From contig NZ_JAFMOY010000127.1 in NCBI RefSeq assembly GCF_019049625.1, positions 1 through 64,000 of the forward strand: a stretch of DNA of 64,000 nt. The letters run 5' to 3'. Both the position numbers and the translations under genes were made by a program. Under the pieces are notes generated by a model. The model was not told the DNA's origin and made no database searches. It was given only the letters and a program-made list of their open reading frames with translations. Positions 1 through 7,402 of this stretch are shown piece after piece; the first letter of the stretch is position 1; each line of letters begins with the position of its first letter. The DNA comes from Rahnella ecdela (lineage in GTDB: Bacteria; Pseudomonadota; Gammaproteobacteria; Enterobacterales; Enterobacteriaceae).

Positions 1-133
1 CAGTCAGCTCTGCATTGAGCGCTGTTTCGACAGTAAGCTTGGTCAGCATACGGGAAAACGCATTGAGATCGGCTTCGGTTTTAAGGCCTTTAGCCAGTTC
101 AGCCGCAAGGGCTTTAAGTTTCTTTTCGTCCAT
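1..133 (-). CDS. IS256-family transposase, N-terminal fragment (window edge)
   Basis: The minus-strand reading frame begins MDEKKLKALAAELAKG and continues with KTEADLNAFSRMLTKLTVE, a start characteristic of IS256-family (Mutator-like, DDE) transposases in enterobacteria. Only about 44 residues are present because the gene runs off the left edge of the window, so the catalytic DDE residues are not visible and intactness cannot be judged. The ATG is at 133-131. Confidence 0.85.
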   Translation of the reverse strand, partial: MDEKKLKALAAELAKGLKTEADLNAFSRMLTKLTVETALNAELT

Positions 134-205
134 AATTTACCTGTCTCCGTTGCTGGAGTGAACATATCAAAAACAGGCAATTACACAATTTTAATTACAG
201 TCTCC
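1..205 (-). mobile_element. End of an IS256-family insertion sequence
   Basis: The window opens inside an insertion sequence. The transposase N-terminus is read on the minus strand. About 45-70 bp beyond its start lies a sequence that, read inward, contains ACTGTAATTAAAATTGTGTAA, which resembles the terminal inverted repeats of IS256-family elements. The outer tip is placed near 204-206 by eye. The rest of the element, the opposite repeat and any target duplication lie outside the window. Confidence 0.75.
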
Positions 206-404
206 AGGCCTGTCCTTTCTGCACCAGAATATCCATGTCACTGCACTTAGCATGAAAGTGTCTAGCATATCTCCGGCCTGTTCAGCCATCTAACTATCGG
301 GGTTACATTCTTGTTCTATGCGTTTCCGTCAGGCTAACTGTTTAACCATCTTTCATTAGTGTTTAAAACAATATTCTTATGTTTGCAAATGATTTTTACG
401 ACTT

Positions 405-677
405 TCATATGATAGGCTCATCATTTGTAAGATTTAAAATATATTGCCTAACTATACGCATAAAGATTTCTTTGTCTGTCCTGAGCACTTTACATTTAGT
501 TAATGTATCAACTTGTAAGACGATTTCACGCGCCAAGTCTTCGCTGTAGTTGTATTCAACCATAATAGTATCTATTACCCAGTTAGAGTTTCTAATACGC
601 TCTGTCGCATGTATTACATACACCGAAATAATTAGCAAGAGAGCTATTCCCGCTACCACATAAAACATGTTGCACAT
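405..677 (-). CDS. Hypothetical small membrane-anchored protein (90 aa)
   Basis: I do not recognise this protein. It starts with a short polar stretch, then a single hydrophobic segment at about residues 5-24 (FYVVAGIALLLIISVYVI), followed by a charged soluble tail of about 65 residues. This is the layout of a small single-pass inner-membrane protein with a cytoplasmic or periplasmic tail. AAAGGAAC lies about 8 nt upstream of the ATG and supports the start. The gene is clearly AT-rich compared with thiM to its right and sits between an insertion-sequence end and the thiM leader, which suggests horizontally acquired or decaying DNA. It could be a non-functional remnant. Confidence 0.5.
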   Translation of the reverse strand: MCNMFYVVAGIALLLIISVYVIHATERIRNSNWVIDTIMVEYNYSEDLAREIVLQVDTLTKCKVLRTDKEIFMRIVRQYILNLTNDEPII

Positions 678-925
678 ATATCAGTTCCTTTATTCGATAG
701 TTATTGGCCATTCCATGTCTTTGTGATAAGTGTACCAATGCCAAACATTATGAAGCTACTTTTAAATGCGTTATAGCTCATGGGTATGTGATAAAGGGTG
801 TGATAAAATTGGCACAATATTGTGATAATTACTTTCTGCGTCAGGAAGGCGGCATTGGGAGAGAGGCAGGCTTGTGTCAACAAGCCACTTCCCGTAAGCT
901 GATGAAAGAAGATATATTTACTAAT

Positions 926-1005
926 GACTCGGGGTGCCCGCTGTAAAGCCTGGCTGAGATTTTACCCGTATTACCTGATCTGGATTATGCCAGCGTAGGG
1001 AAGTC
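926..1005 (+). promoter_or_regulatory. TPP riboswitch (thi box) upstream of thiMD
   Basis: The aptamer is recognisable from ACTCGGGGTGCCC, then GGCTGAGA...ACCCGT, then ACCTGATCTGGATTATGCC and AGCGTAGGGAAGTC. GACT at 926-929 can pair with AGTC at 1002-1005 to close P1. Downstream, TCTCCC at 1013-1018 is complementary to GGGAGA at 1044-1049, which is the thiM ribosome binding site. This suggests control by sequestering the ribosome binding site when thiamine pyrophosphate is bound. The aptamer is seen directly; the switching mechanism is inferred. Confidence 0.95.
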
Positions 1006-1052
1006 AGGTATCTCTCCCGATACCGCCTTCCTGAGTGCCGGTGGGGAGAATT

Positions 1053-1862
1053 ATGAATACCCGACCTACCTTTTTACCCGGCTCTTTAGCCGTCACTTCT
1101 TTGCAACAACTGCGCCTTTCTGCGCCGCTGGTTCACTGCCTGACCAACGATGTGGTGCAATCTTTTACCGCCAATGTCCTTCTCGCGCTGGGTGCATCTC
1201 CGGCGATGGTGGTTGACTCCGGCGAAGCGGCGCAGTTCAGTGCCATCGCCGATGCCCTGCTGATAAATGTTGGCACGCTGACCCGCCCTCATGCAGATGC
1301 AATGCTGGCGGCTGTTCACGCCGCTAATCAGGCCGGAAAACCGTGGGTTCTGGATCCTGTAGCGGTCGGTGGTCTGAGCTGGCGTACCGAATTCTGTCTT
1401 AAACTCATCACACTAAAACCTGCTGCCATCCGCGGTAATGCGTCTGAAATCCTTGCACTCAGTGGACTCAGTGCTTCCGGTCGCGGCGTTGACAGCGGGG
1501 ACGATTCCCTTGCCGCTTTACCCGCCGCACAACAGCTGGCACGCCAAACAGGTGCGGTTGTCGCTGTCACGGGTGAAACGGATTACGTCACCGATGGCGA
1601 ACGCAGCAGAGCCGTAGCGGGCGGACATCCGATGATGACCCGCGTGGTCGGTACCGGATGCGCGTTGTCCGCTGTTGTCGCTGCTTTTGTGGCTCTACCG
1701 GGCGGGCGGCTGGATAACGTCGCCGCCGCCTGCCGCGTAATGTCTTGCGCCGGAGAACGCGCCTGCGCAGTGGTGAAAGGCCCTGGCAGTTTCACACCAG
1801 AATTCCTCGATAACTTGTATTTAATCAGCGAAGAATGGCTGAACGGGGAGGGAATGCTATGA
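1053..1862 (+). CDS. thiM: Hydroxyethylthiazole kinase ThiM
   Basis: ThiM phosphorylates 4-methyl-5-(2-hydroxyethyl)thiazole with ATP and so salvages the thiazole half of thiamine in the cytoplasm. The 269-residue protein has the family features: [28 protein letters not shown] near the N-terminus, WVLDPVAVG around residue 100, RGNASEI, and the C-terminal [10 protein letters not shown] nucleotide-binding and anion-hole motif. The ATG at 1053 is chosen over an upstream GTG at 1035 because GGGGAG sits just before it. It is the first gene of the TPP-riboswitch operon and overlaps thiD by 4 nt (ATGA), implying translational coupling. Confidence 0.96.
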   Translation: MNTRPTFLPGSLAVTSLQQLRLSAPLVHCLTNDVVQSFTANVLLALGASPAMVVDSGEAAQFSAIADALLINVGTLTRPHADAMLAAVHAANQAGKPWVLDPVAVGGLSWRTEFCLKLITLKPAAIRGNASEILALSGLSASGRGVDSGDDSLAALPAAQQLARQTGAVVAVTGETDYVTDGERSRAVAGGHPMMTRVVGTGCALSAVVAAFVALPGGRLDNVAAACRVMSCAGERACAVVKGPGSFTPEFLDNLYLISEEWLNGEGML

Positions 1863-2659
1863 AACGGATTAATGCACTGACGATTGCCGGAACGGATCCG
1901 AGCGGCGGAGCGGGGATCCAGGCGGATTTAAAAGCCTTTTCGGCGCTCGGTGCGTACGGCACCAGCGTGATTACTGCGCTGGTGGCGCAGAATACTTGTG
2001 GCGTGCAGTCGGTTTATAACATTGAACCGGATTTTGTTTCGGCGCAGCTGGATTCTGTACTGAGCGACGTACGTATCGACAGCGCGAAAATCGGCATGCT
2101 GTCAAACAGTCAGATTGTGGAAGTGGTTGCGGAGCGGCTCAGACATTATCTGCCGCCTTTTGTGGTGCTCGATACCGTCATGCTGGCGAAAAGTGGCGAT
2201 CCGCTGTTACTGCCGGAAGCCGTAGATGCCGTGCGCCGTCTGCTGATCCCGCAGGTATCCATTATTACGCCAAATCTGCCGGAAGCCGCAGCGTTGCTGG
2301 AATGCACGATAGCCACCAATGAAACTGAAATGCGCGAGCAGGGAGAAGCCTTGCTGGCGATGGGATGTGGCGCGGTGCTGATGAAGGGCGGCCATCTGAG
2401 CAATGAAGAAAGCCCGGACTGGTTATTTATGTCCGGTTCCCGCGAGCGTTTTACCGCGCCGCGCGTGGACACCCGCCACACTCACGGCACAGGATGTACG
2501 TTATCTGCGGCGCTGGCGGCTCTGCGACCGCGTCATAACAACTGGTCCGATACCGTGCGCGAAGCCAAAGAATATTTACAGCAGGCGCTGATGCAGGCCG
2601 ATTCTCTGGAAGTCGGCCACGGTATCGGGCCGGTCCATCATTTTCACCGCTGGTGGTAA
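1859..2659 (+). CDS. thiD: Hydroxymethylpyrimidine/phosphomethylpyrimidine kinase ThiD
   Basis: ThiD carries out two successive phosphorylations of 4-amino-5-hydroxymethyl-2-methylpyrimidine, giving the pyrimidine pyrophosphate used for thiamine phosphate synthesis. The 266-residue ribokinase-fold protein starts [25 protein letters not shown], which contains the substrate-binding [13 protein letters not shown] motif, and has the [15 protein letters not shown] motif near residue 210. The start is the ATG at 1859, overlapping the thiM stop and preceded by GGGGAGGG. An in-frame ATG at 1835 lies inside thiM and is less likely. The partner gene thiM salvages the thiazole half; both are under the upstream TPP riboswitch. 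Confidence 0.96.
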   Translation: MKRINALTIAGTDPSGGAGIQADLKAFSALGAYGTSVITALVAQNTCGVQSVYNIEPDFVSAQLDSVLSDVRIDSAKIGMLSNSQIVEVVAERLRHYLPPFVVLDTVMLAKSGDPLLLPEAVDAVRRLLIPQVSIITPNLPEAAALLECTIATNETEMREQGEALLAMGCGAVLMKGGHLSNEESPDWLFMSGSRERFTAPRVDTRHTHGTGCTLSAALAALRPRHNNWSDTVREAKEYLQQALMQADSLEVGHGIGPVHHFHRWW

Positions 2660-2665
2660 AGCCCG

Positions 2666-3514
2666 TTAAGCACGGCGCTGGGTTTCGCTCAGCGCCTGTT
2701 CGGCTTCATGAAATTTCGCCAGAGCCTGTTGCAAATGTTCCGCATCAAACGGATTCAGCGGATAGAATTTCTCTTCTTTACGCGGACGCAGCATGATGCG
2801 GATTTTATTCGCTGAAACCCTTTCAAACAGATAGCTGGCGATATCCTCATTTTCTTCATCTTTCCACGACAGCAATAATGCCGCGTGCTCACCGGTGCGA
2901 CGACCAATAAACTGCTCGTGCGACCACAGGCCTTCCAACTCGCCGTCTTTTTGCAACTTTTTGCCGCTGAACCAAGGCGATTCCGCCAGTGTCCACAAAG
3001 CCTGCGGTGAGATTTCCTGATGCAGCTGACGCCACAACGGGCGGTTGTTATCCATCTGCCAGCAGGCCAGGCCCAGATAGTCATTCAGCGCGCGCCAGTC
3101 GCTTTCCAGCTTTTCCCGTAATTCAGGGTCCTGCACATGAATAAATTGTTGCAGGCCGGTCGCCTGTTCGCCCAGTTTGTTATAAGCAATGACGGTCATA
3201 GTGCGGGGCCGACGACGGAAGGTCACCCACAGTAAAAATTTGGGAATGCGAAAGGTAATCGCCTGAACGGTAAGCTTGTAACGGTTGCCCCGGGATAACA
3301 CCAGACCATTCGAAGTACCGCGTTTATCCTGATAATTTCTCACCACCACTACGCTGTTCTGACCCATCCAGCCCATGACGTAATGTTCTTTTTCACTTTC
3401 AGCCACGTCCAGATCTTGCACGATTTGCGTGATTTTCTCGTTATCGAGCTGGGAGAGGGACAGTGACTGATCGGCGCTGTAATAGCTTTTTTTCAGGGGG
3501 GCAGCAGCTGGCAT
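2666..3514 (-). CDS. Uncharacterised protein (282 aa), convergent with thiD
   Basis: I cannot assign this protein to a family. It is soluble in appearance, with no signal peptide and no convincing membrane helix, although the segment IPKFLLWVTF near residue 90 is locally hydrophobic. It is rich in charged residues, has several Trp residues in the central part, and ends in an alanine- and glutamate-rich segment likely to be helical. The downstream end is only 6 bp from thiD and no terminator separates them. The ATG at 3514 is used; a GTG four codons upstream (3526) is an alternative, and neither has a strong ribosome binding site. Full-length and undisturbed, so it is probably a real gene. Confidence 0.75.
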   Translation of the reverse strand: MPAAAPLKKSYYSADQSLSLSQLDNEKITQIVQDLDVAESEKEHYVMGWMGQNSVVVVRNYQDKRGTSNGLVLSRGNRYKLTVQAITFRIPKFLLWVTFRRRPRTMTVIAYNKLGEQATGLQQFIHVQDPELREKLESDWRALNDYLGLACWQMDNNRPLWRQLHQEISPQALWTLAESPWFSGKKLQKDGELEGLWSHEQFIGRRTGEHAALLLSWKDEENEDIASYLFERVSANKIRIMLRPRKEEKFYPLNPFDAEHLQQALAKFHEAEQALSETQRRA

Positions 3515-3808
3515 AAAAGTGTCCACGGTATTGATGTGGTTTACAGCTTACACCAAGTTGTCATACAGATTTTAGGGCTAACCCGCAAAATTTGTACACT
3601 GTCGCAAATTGTCTGTTTGGCAGGTTGCTTATCCCTCTGCGTAGTGACGATATTTTACGAGGCATCTCGAGAATAATTGCGTTGGCGATTGTTATTCCTT
3701 GGTTGAAGATTAATCTTGAGAAATTAATTTTAATGAGTGGAAGTAAAATAATATGCAAGGGATGACGTTACATGAAAAGGTGATTAGCGAGAGCGGGCTG
3801 CGTTCTTG

Positions 3809-4033
3809 ATGAAGTCATGCCTGCCAGTGACAGGGCCTCTGGAGTTAAACTCGCTGGAGAATTTCTATCGCAAGACAAAAGGGCATCCTCTCATAGGAAA
3901 AATGCTGCGTTACAGTTTAAGTATGATGGTTATCTATGCCGACAGGCTTAAGGGGGACACTGACGATCTCGAAGTTTTTGGCCCGGCGGAGGCTTACTAC
4001 CATCCACCAAAGGACTTCAGCAAATTACCCTGA
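3809..4033 (+). CDS. Doubtful small ORF (74 aa)
   Basis: This reading frame starts at an ATG that overlaps the stop of a short upstream frame (TGATG at 3807-3811). It encodes a peptide with a mildly hydrophobic centre and a proline-rich end. I recognise no family. No good ribosome binding site precedes it, so it would depend on coupling to the upstream 18-residue frame that starts at 3753. It could be a small gene, the remnant of a larger one, or chance. Confidence 0.3.
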   Translation: MKSCLPVTGPLELNSLENFYRKTKGHPLIGKMLRYSLSMMVIYADRLKGDTDDLEVFGPAEAYYHPPKDFSKLP

Positions 4034-4047
4034 AGTGAAGCATCACC

Positions 4048-4079
4048 TCCCGCGCTGAAGTTGATTTCACCGCGCGGGA
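4048..4079. terminator. Hairpin between convergent genes, likely terminator
   Basis: TCCCGCGC at 4048-4055 pairs with GCGCGGGA at 4072-4079, and an inner TGAA/TTCA pair extends the stem. It lies just past the 3' end of rspR and of the small plus-strand ORF. There is no clear U-tract on either strand, so termination is not certain. Confidence 0.45.
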
Positions 4080-4088
4080 ATCAATTGG

Positions 4089-4775
4089 TCACTCCGCATC
4101 GAACCAGTCGCTGTTTTGCTCGGCAATAGGCGTGATAGTCGAGATCATTTCCTGAAGATGGATGCGGATGGCTTTTTCAGCAGCGTCCGGATCACGGGCT
4201 TTGAGCCCGTCAAAAATGGCATAGTGCTGCGCAATCAGACTTTCCGGTGGCGACACCTTACTCAGCGTTAAAAAGCGCACGCGATCCATCGTCGCTTTAA
4301 TATGTTCGACCGTTTCCCAAGCCAGTTTACAATCAATGATCTGGGCAATCGTGCGGTGGAATTCATCATCAAGCAGCAGGAATTCCTGCGTCTGCTGACT
4401 TTTTGCCGCCAGCGTCTGGCGCTCCAGATTGTGTTCGAGCAGTGCCAGATCTTTATCCGTCGCCACCATCGCCGCGCGGCGTACCACGGCGGTTTCGACA
4501 GCTTCACGAATAAAACGTCCGTCAGCTACCCGTTTGGACGATATCTTCATGACATAAGTACCGCGTTGCGGTAATACCTGAACCAGTCCGGCTTCTGCCA
4601 GTTTGATAAAGGCTTCGCGAACCGGTTGGCGGGATACATTGAAACGGGTGGAAATTTCTTTTTCCGACAGAAATGCTCCCGGTGCAATGGCACAGGTGAC
4701 GATGTCCTGACGTAAGGTGCGGTAAATCTGCTGATTAACCGGCACATTACTGAGAAATTCAAAGGAGTCTGTCAT
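4089..4775 (-). CDS. rspR: GntR-family (FCD) transcriptional regulator RspR/YdfH
   Basis: The protein has an N-terminal winged helix-turn-helix of the GntR type (about residues 10-75, with LSEKEISTRFNVSRQPVREAF as its core) and a C-terminal FCD ligand-binding domain. The sequence resembles E. coli YdfH (RspR), the repressor of rspAB, along its whole length, from PVNQQIYR near the start to EQNSDWF at the end, and it has the same length of 228 residues. It is therefore expected to control the rspA/rspB genes at 12269-14507 in this window. A TTG two codons upstream (4781) is an alternative start. Unlike a compact rspR-rspAB arrangement, about 8.5 kb of other genes separate it from rspA here. Confidence 0.85.
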   Translation of the reverse strand: MTDSFEFLSNVPVNQQIYRTLRQDIVTCAIAPGAFLSEKEISTRFNVSRQPVREAFIKLAEAGLVQVLPQRGTYVMKISSKRVADGRFIREAVETAVVRRAAMVATDKDLALLEHNLERQTLAAKSQQTQEFLLLDDEFHRTIAQIIDCKLAWETVEHIKATMDRVRFLTLSKVSPPESLIAQHYAIFDGLKARDPDAAEKAIRIHLQEMISTITPIAEQNSDWFDAE

Positions 4776-4856
4776 GGGCAAAGGTTGTCTTTATAGTCGG
4801 GAAGCCATAATACTAACATGAGTTTTCTCAGGATTTTGAGATTGTTAGCGCATGAA

Positions 4857-5693
4857 TTACTGTGAATTGATATGTTCACGACAATACAGTTTTTTGTATG
4901 CTGCGGGTGTGATGCCTGACAGTTTGCGAAAAACCCGCCTGAAATACGCGACATCATTAAAGCCGGTCAGGCGCGCCACATCTGCGACGTTTCCGGTATT
5001 GGCCAGTAAAAGTTTTTCCGCCGCCGTCACCCGTTGCTTATGCAGCGCATCGGTCAGCGTCATCTGGAACGTCAGGCGGAACACTCGCCCGAGATAATCT
5101 GCGTTGCAATGCAACCGTTCAGCCAGCTCCGAAGCCCCCAGTGGTAAATGAAATTGTGTTGTGATCAGTTGGCGGGCCTTATAGGCCAGCGCCACGCCGG
5201 GACCATCGGGTTCGACGTTATCAGGCCAGGCTCGGGACACTTCTTGTAAAAGTAATAACAAAAACAGCTCAAGGGAATTTCCACCACGTTCCTGCTCATA
5301 TAAAAATAATCTGAACAAAGTCAGAATAGTCTCTCTGTCTTTGACTTTGCAATGTTGTGGAATATCCAGCTGTAAAGAGGGATTATTTTGCTGTGATTTA
5401 ATTTTTGCTTTATCTTTCACAAAATCAAAATGCAGCCAGTAAAATTTTAAGTCAGAATCGAAAGTGGTGACGCCTTTATGTTCACGTCCTGGGAATAATA
5501 TTAAGCTTTCGCCTTCATGCAGATCAAATCGCGTATTTCCTTCCTGTAACGAAAGCGTGCCGCGAACCACGTAAATGAGCTCATGCGAACTCAGCCTGCG
5601 GGTCGGATGCGTGCCAATTCCTCTGGAAATGAATAAGCCCCCATTCTGAACTTTTACCGGATAATTGACGTGGAAAACAAGAGGTTCGGACAT
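4857..5693 (-). CDS. AraC-family transcriptional regulator
   Basis: A 278-residue regulator with an N-terminal cupin-like sugar-sensing domain (about residues 10-160, including SHELIYVVRGTLSLQEG and DLHEGESLILFPGREHKG) and a C-terminal double helix-turn-helix (about 175-275, with LGRVFRLTFQMTLTDAL and NDVAYFRRVFRKLSGITPAAYKK). It is transcribed divergently from the GPH transporter and GH127 genes at 5967-9379, so it most likely activates them in response to an arabinoside or arabinose-containing oligosaccharide. The effector is not identifiable from sequence. Start ATG at 5693. Confidence 0.9.
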   Translation of the reverse strand: MSEPLVFHVNYPVKVQNGGLFISRGIGTHPTRRLSSHELIYVVRGTLSLQEGNTRFDLHEGESLILFPGREHKGVTTFDSDLKFYWLHFDFVKDKAKIKSQQNNPSLQLDIPQHCKVKDRETILTLFRLFLYEQERGGNSLELFLLLLLQEVSRAWPDNVEPDGPGVALAYKARQLITTQFHLPLGASELAERLHCNADYLGRVFRLTFQMTLTDALHKQRVTAAEKLLLANTGNVADVARLTGFNDVAYFRRVFRKLSGITPAAYKKLYCREHINSQ

Positions 5694-5966
5694 TCTTCAG
5701 GCTCCTGACGGGCTGTTTAAGCCTGACAGTAGCACAGGCAGAGGCATCTGCCAGCTACGCGGCAGGACGTTTTGATCTGCTTCACAAAATAGAGATGCAG
5801 GTCGGAATTGTCCCGTTTAACTACTTTATCCTCCTCTTGTTGACGTGATGCCCCTGTGACAGATTGACTGCGTACCTTATTTATTCTTCGGGCTGATGTA
5901 AATAATCTGCCTTATTAATCCTGTTCCTGTTGCTTATTAATAACGATATAAGAGCGAGGAAAAAAA
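5694..5966. promoter_or_regulatory. Divergent promoter region of the AraC regulator and GPH/GH127 operon
   Basis: This 273 bp gap separates the start codons of the two divergent units and should hold both promoters and the AraC binding sites. A good ribosome binding site (GCGAGG) precedes the transporter start at 5967. I could not identify a convincing direct repeat for the regulator by eye. Confidence 0.5.
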
Positions 5967-7379
5967 ATGTCAACGGATTCCATTAATACTGGTCCATCGC
6001 CGGTAGCGGGTGAGGGCGGAATAACCTCTGCCAATACCAGACTTTCTGTGAGCGAGAAAATAGGTTACGGGCTGGGAGATGCTGGCGGTACGATAATTAC
6101 CTGTCTGATCACCAGTTTTCTGACATTCTTTTATACCGATGTTTTCGGCCTGACACCGGCGATTGTCGGTACGCTTTTTATTTCCCTGCGCGTGATTGAC
6201 GCGATATCCGATCCGCTGATGGGTATTCTGGCTGACCGCACGCAAAGCCGATGGGGGCGTTTTCGTCCATGGCAACTGTGGATTGCGTTGCCGATTGGCG
6301 TTGTGGGATTCCTGACTTTCACGGTTCCCGGCCTGAGTGGCGATGCCAAAATCGCTTACGCCTTCTTCACTTATTTTCTGCTGTCAGTGTCTTACACAGC
6401 GATCAACGTGCCTTACTGCGCCCTGATTAACACCATGACGACTGATCATCGCGAAGTGATTTCCTGCCAGTCCTGGCGCTTTGTACTGTGCGGTGTGGCG
6501 GGATTTCTGGTTTCTGTCGGGCTGCCGTGGCTGGTTCAGGTGCTGGGTAAAGGCAATGCTGCCGACGGATACCAGCAGGGTGTGGGTTTGCTGTGCGCCG
6601 TTGCGGTAGTGATGTTTTTGTGGTGCTTTTTCACTGTACGTGAACGCCTGCCGCTGGCGCTGCTTGGGCAATTCAGCGTGAAAGAGCATATCCGTGGAAT
6701 GTTGAAAAACGATCAACTGCTGCTGGTATTACTGATGTCTTTCCTGCTGATCAACGTGTTTAACCTGCGCGGTGGCGGCTACATGTATTTCATCACTTAT
6801 GTGCTGAAGGGAGGCGCGGGTTATGCCTCGATGTTCTTCGGTATGGTCACGCTGGCCTCAATTCTTGGTGCGGTGATCGTCAACCAGTTGACCAAATTTA
6901 TCGACAGCGTGCGGCTGTATATGATCACTAATCTGGTGCTGGCGGTATTTTCACTATTACTGTGGTTTGTCCCTGCCGGTGAGGCGTACCAGACGCTGTG
7001 GCTGGGCATCATTTTTGTTCACTGCGTGATCCTCGGTTTCACGTTACCGCTGCACTTTTCCCTGATGGCCTTCGCCGACGATTACGGCCACTGGAAAAAC
7101 GGTATCCGCTCCTCTGGTATGAACTTCGCCTTCAACCTGTTTTTCATCAAATTAGCCTGGGCATCCAGCGCCGGGATTATCAGCCTGGTCTTCATTCTGG
7201 TTTCTTATCAGGCCGGTGCGGAACACCAGACTTCGGCGTCGCTGGGCGGTATCACCCTGCTGGAAACGCTGTTGCCTGCGGCGATGCATCTGCTGCTGGC
7301 GGGCACGCTGATGTTCTGCAAACTCGATAACAAATTGCTGTCGCGGATGTCGCATGACCTGGCCGCGAAAATCTCATAA
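5967..7379 (+). CDS. GPH-family glycoside/pentoside/hexuronide:cation symporter
   Basis: A 470-residue inner-membrane transporter of the glycoside-pentoside-hexuronide:cation symporter family (MelB/XylP/UidB group), with about 12 hydrophobic segments. The first helix region reads [32 protein letters not shown], and the conserved [18 protein letters not shown] and [10 protein letters not shown] motifs follow. It is immediately upstream of the GH127 gene (23 bp gap), so it probably imports small beta-L-arabinofuranosides or arabino-disaccharides with H+ or Na+ for intracellular cleavage. Expression is likely controlled by the divergent AraC regulator. The substrate is inferred from context. Confidence 0.9.
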   Translation: MSTDSINTGPSPVAGEGGITSANTRLSVSEKIGYGLGDAGGTIITCLITSFLTFFYTDVFGLTPAIVGTLFISLRVIDAISDPLMGILADRTQSRWGRFRPWQLWIALPIGVVGFLTFTVPGLSGDAKIAYAFFTYFLLSVSYTAINVPYCALINTMTTDHREVISCQSWRFVLCGVAGFLVSVGLPWLVQVLGKGNAADGYQQGVGLLCAVAVVMFLWCFFTVRERLPLALLGQFSVKEHIRGMLKNDQLLLVLLMSFLLINVFNLRGGGYMYFITYVLKGGAGYASMFFGMVTLASILGAVIVNQLTKFIDSVRLYMITNLVLAVFSLLLWFVPAGEAYQTLWLGIIFVHCVILGFTLPLHFSLMAFADDYGHWKNGIRSSGMNFAFNLFFIKLAWASSAGIISLVFILVSYQAGAEHQTSASLGGITLLETLLPAAMHLLLAGTLMFCKLDNKLLSRMSHDLAAKIS

Positions 7380-7402
7380 TTATTTTTTATTCAGGAGGTT
7401 CT

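Noticed and set aside
704-946. Plus-strand open frame of 80 codons
   Set aside because: It runs into the TPP riboswitch aptamer, has no ribosome binding site and shows no recognisable protein features.
3561-3758. Minus-strand open frame of 65 codons upstream of the 2666-3514 gene
   Set aside because: AT-rich non-coding stretch, no ribosome binding site and no domain features; probably chance.
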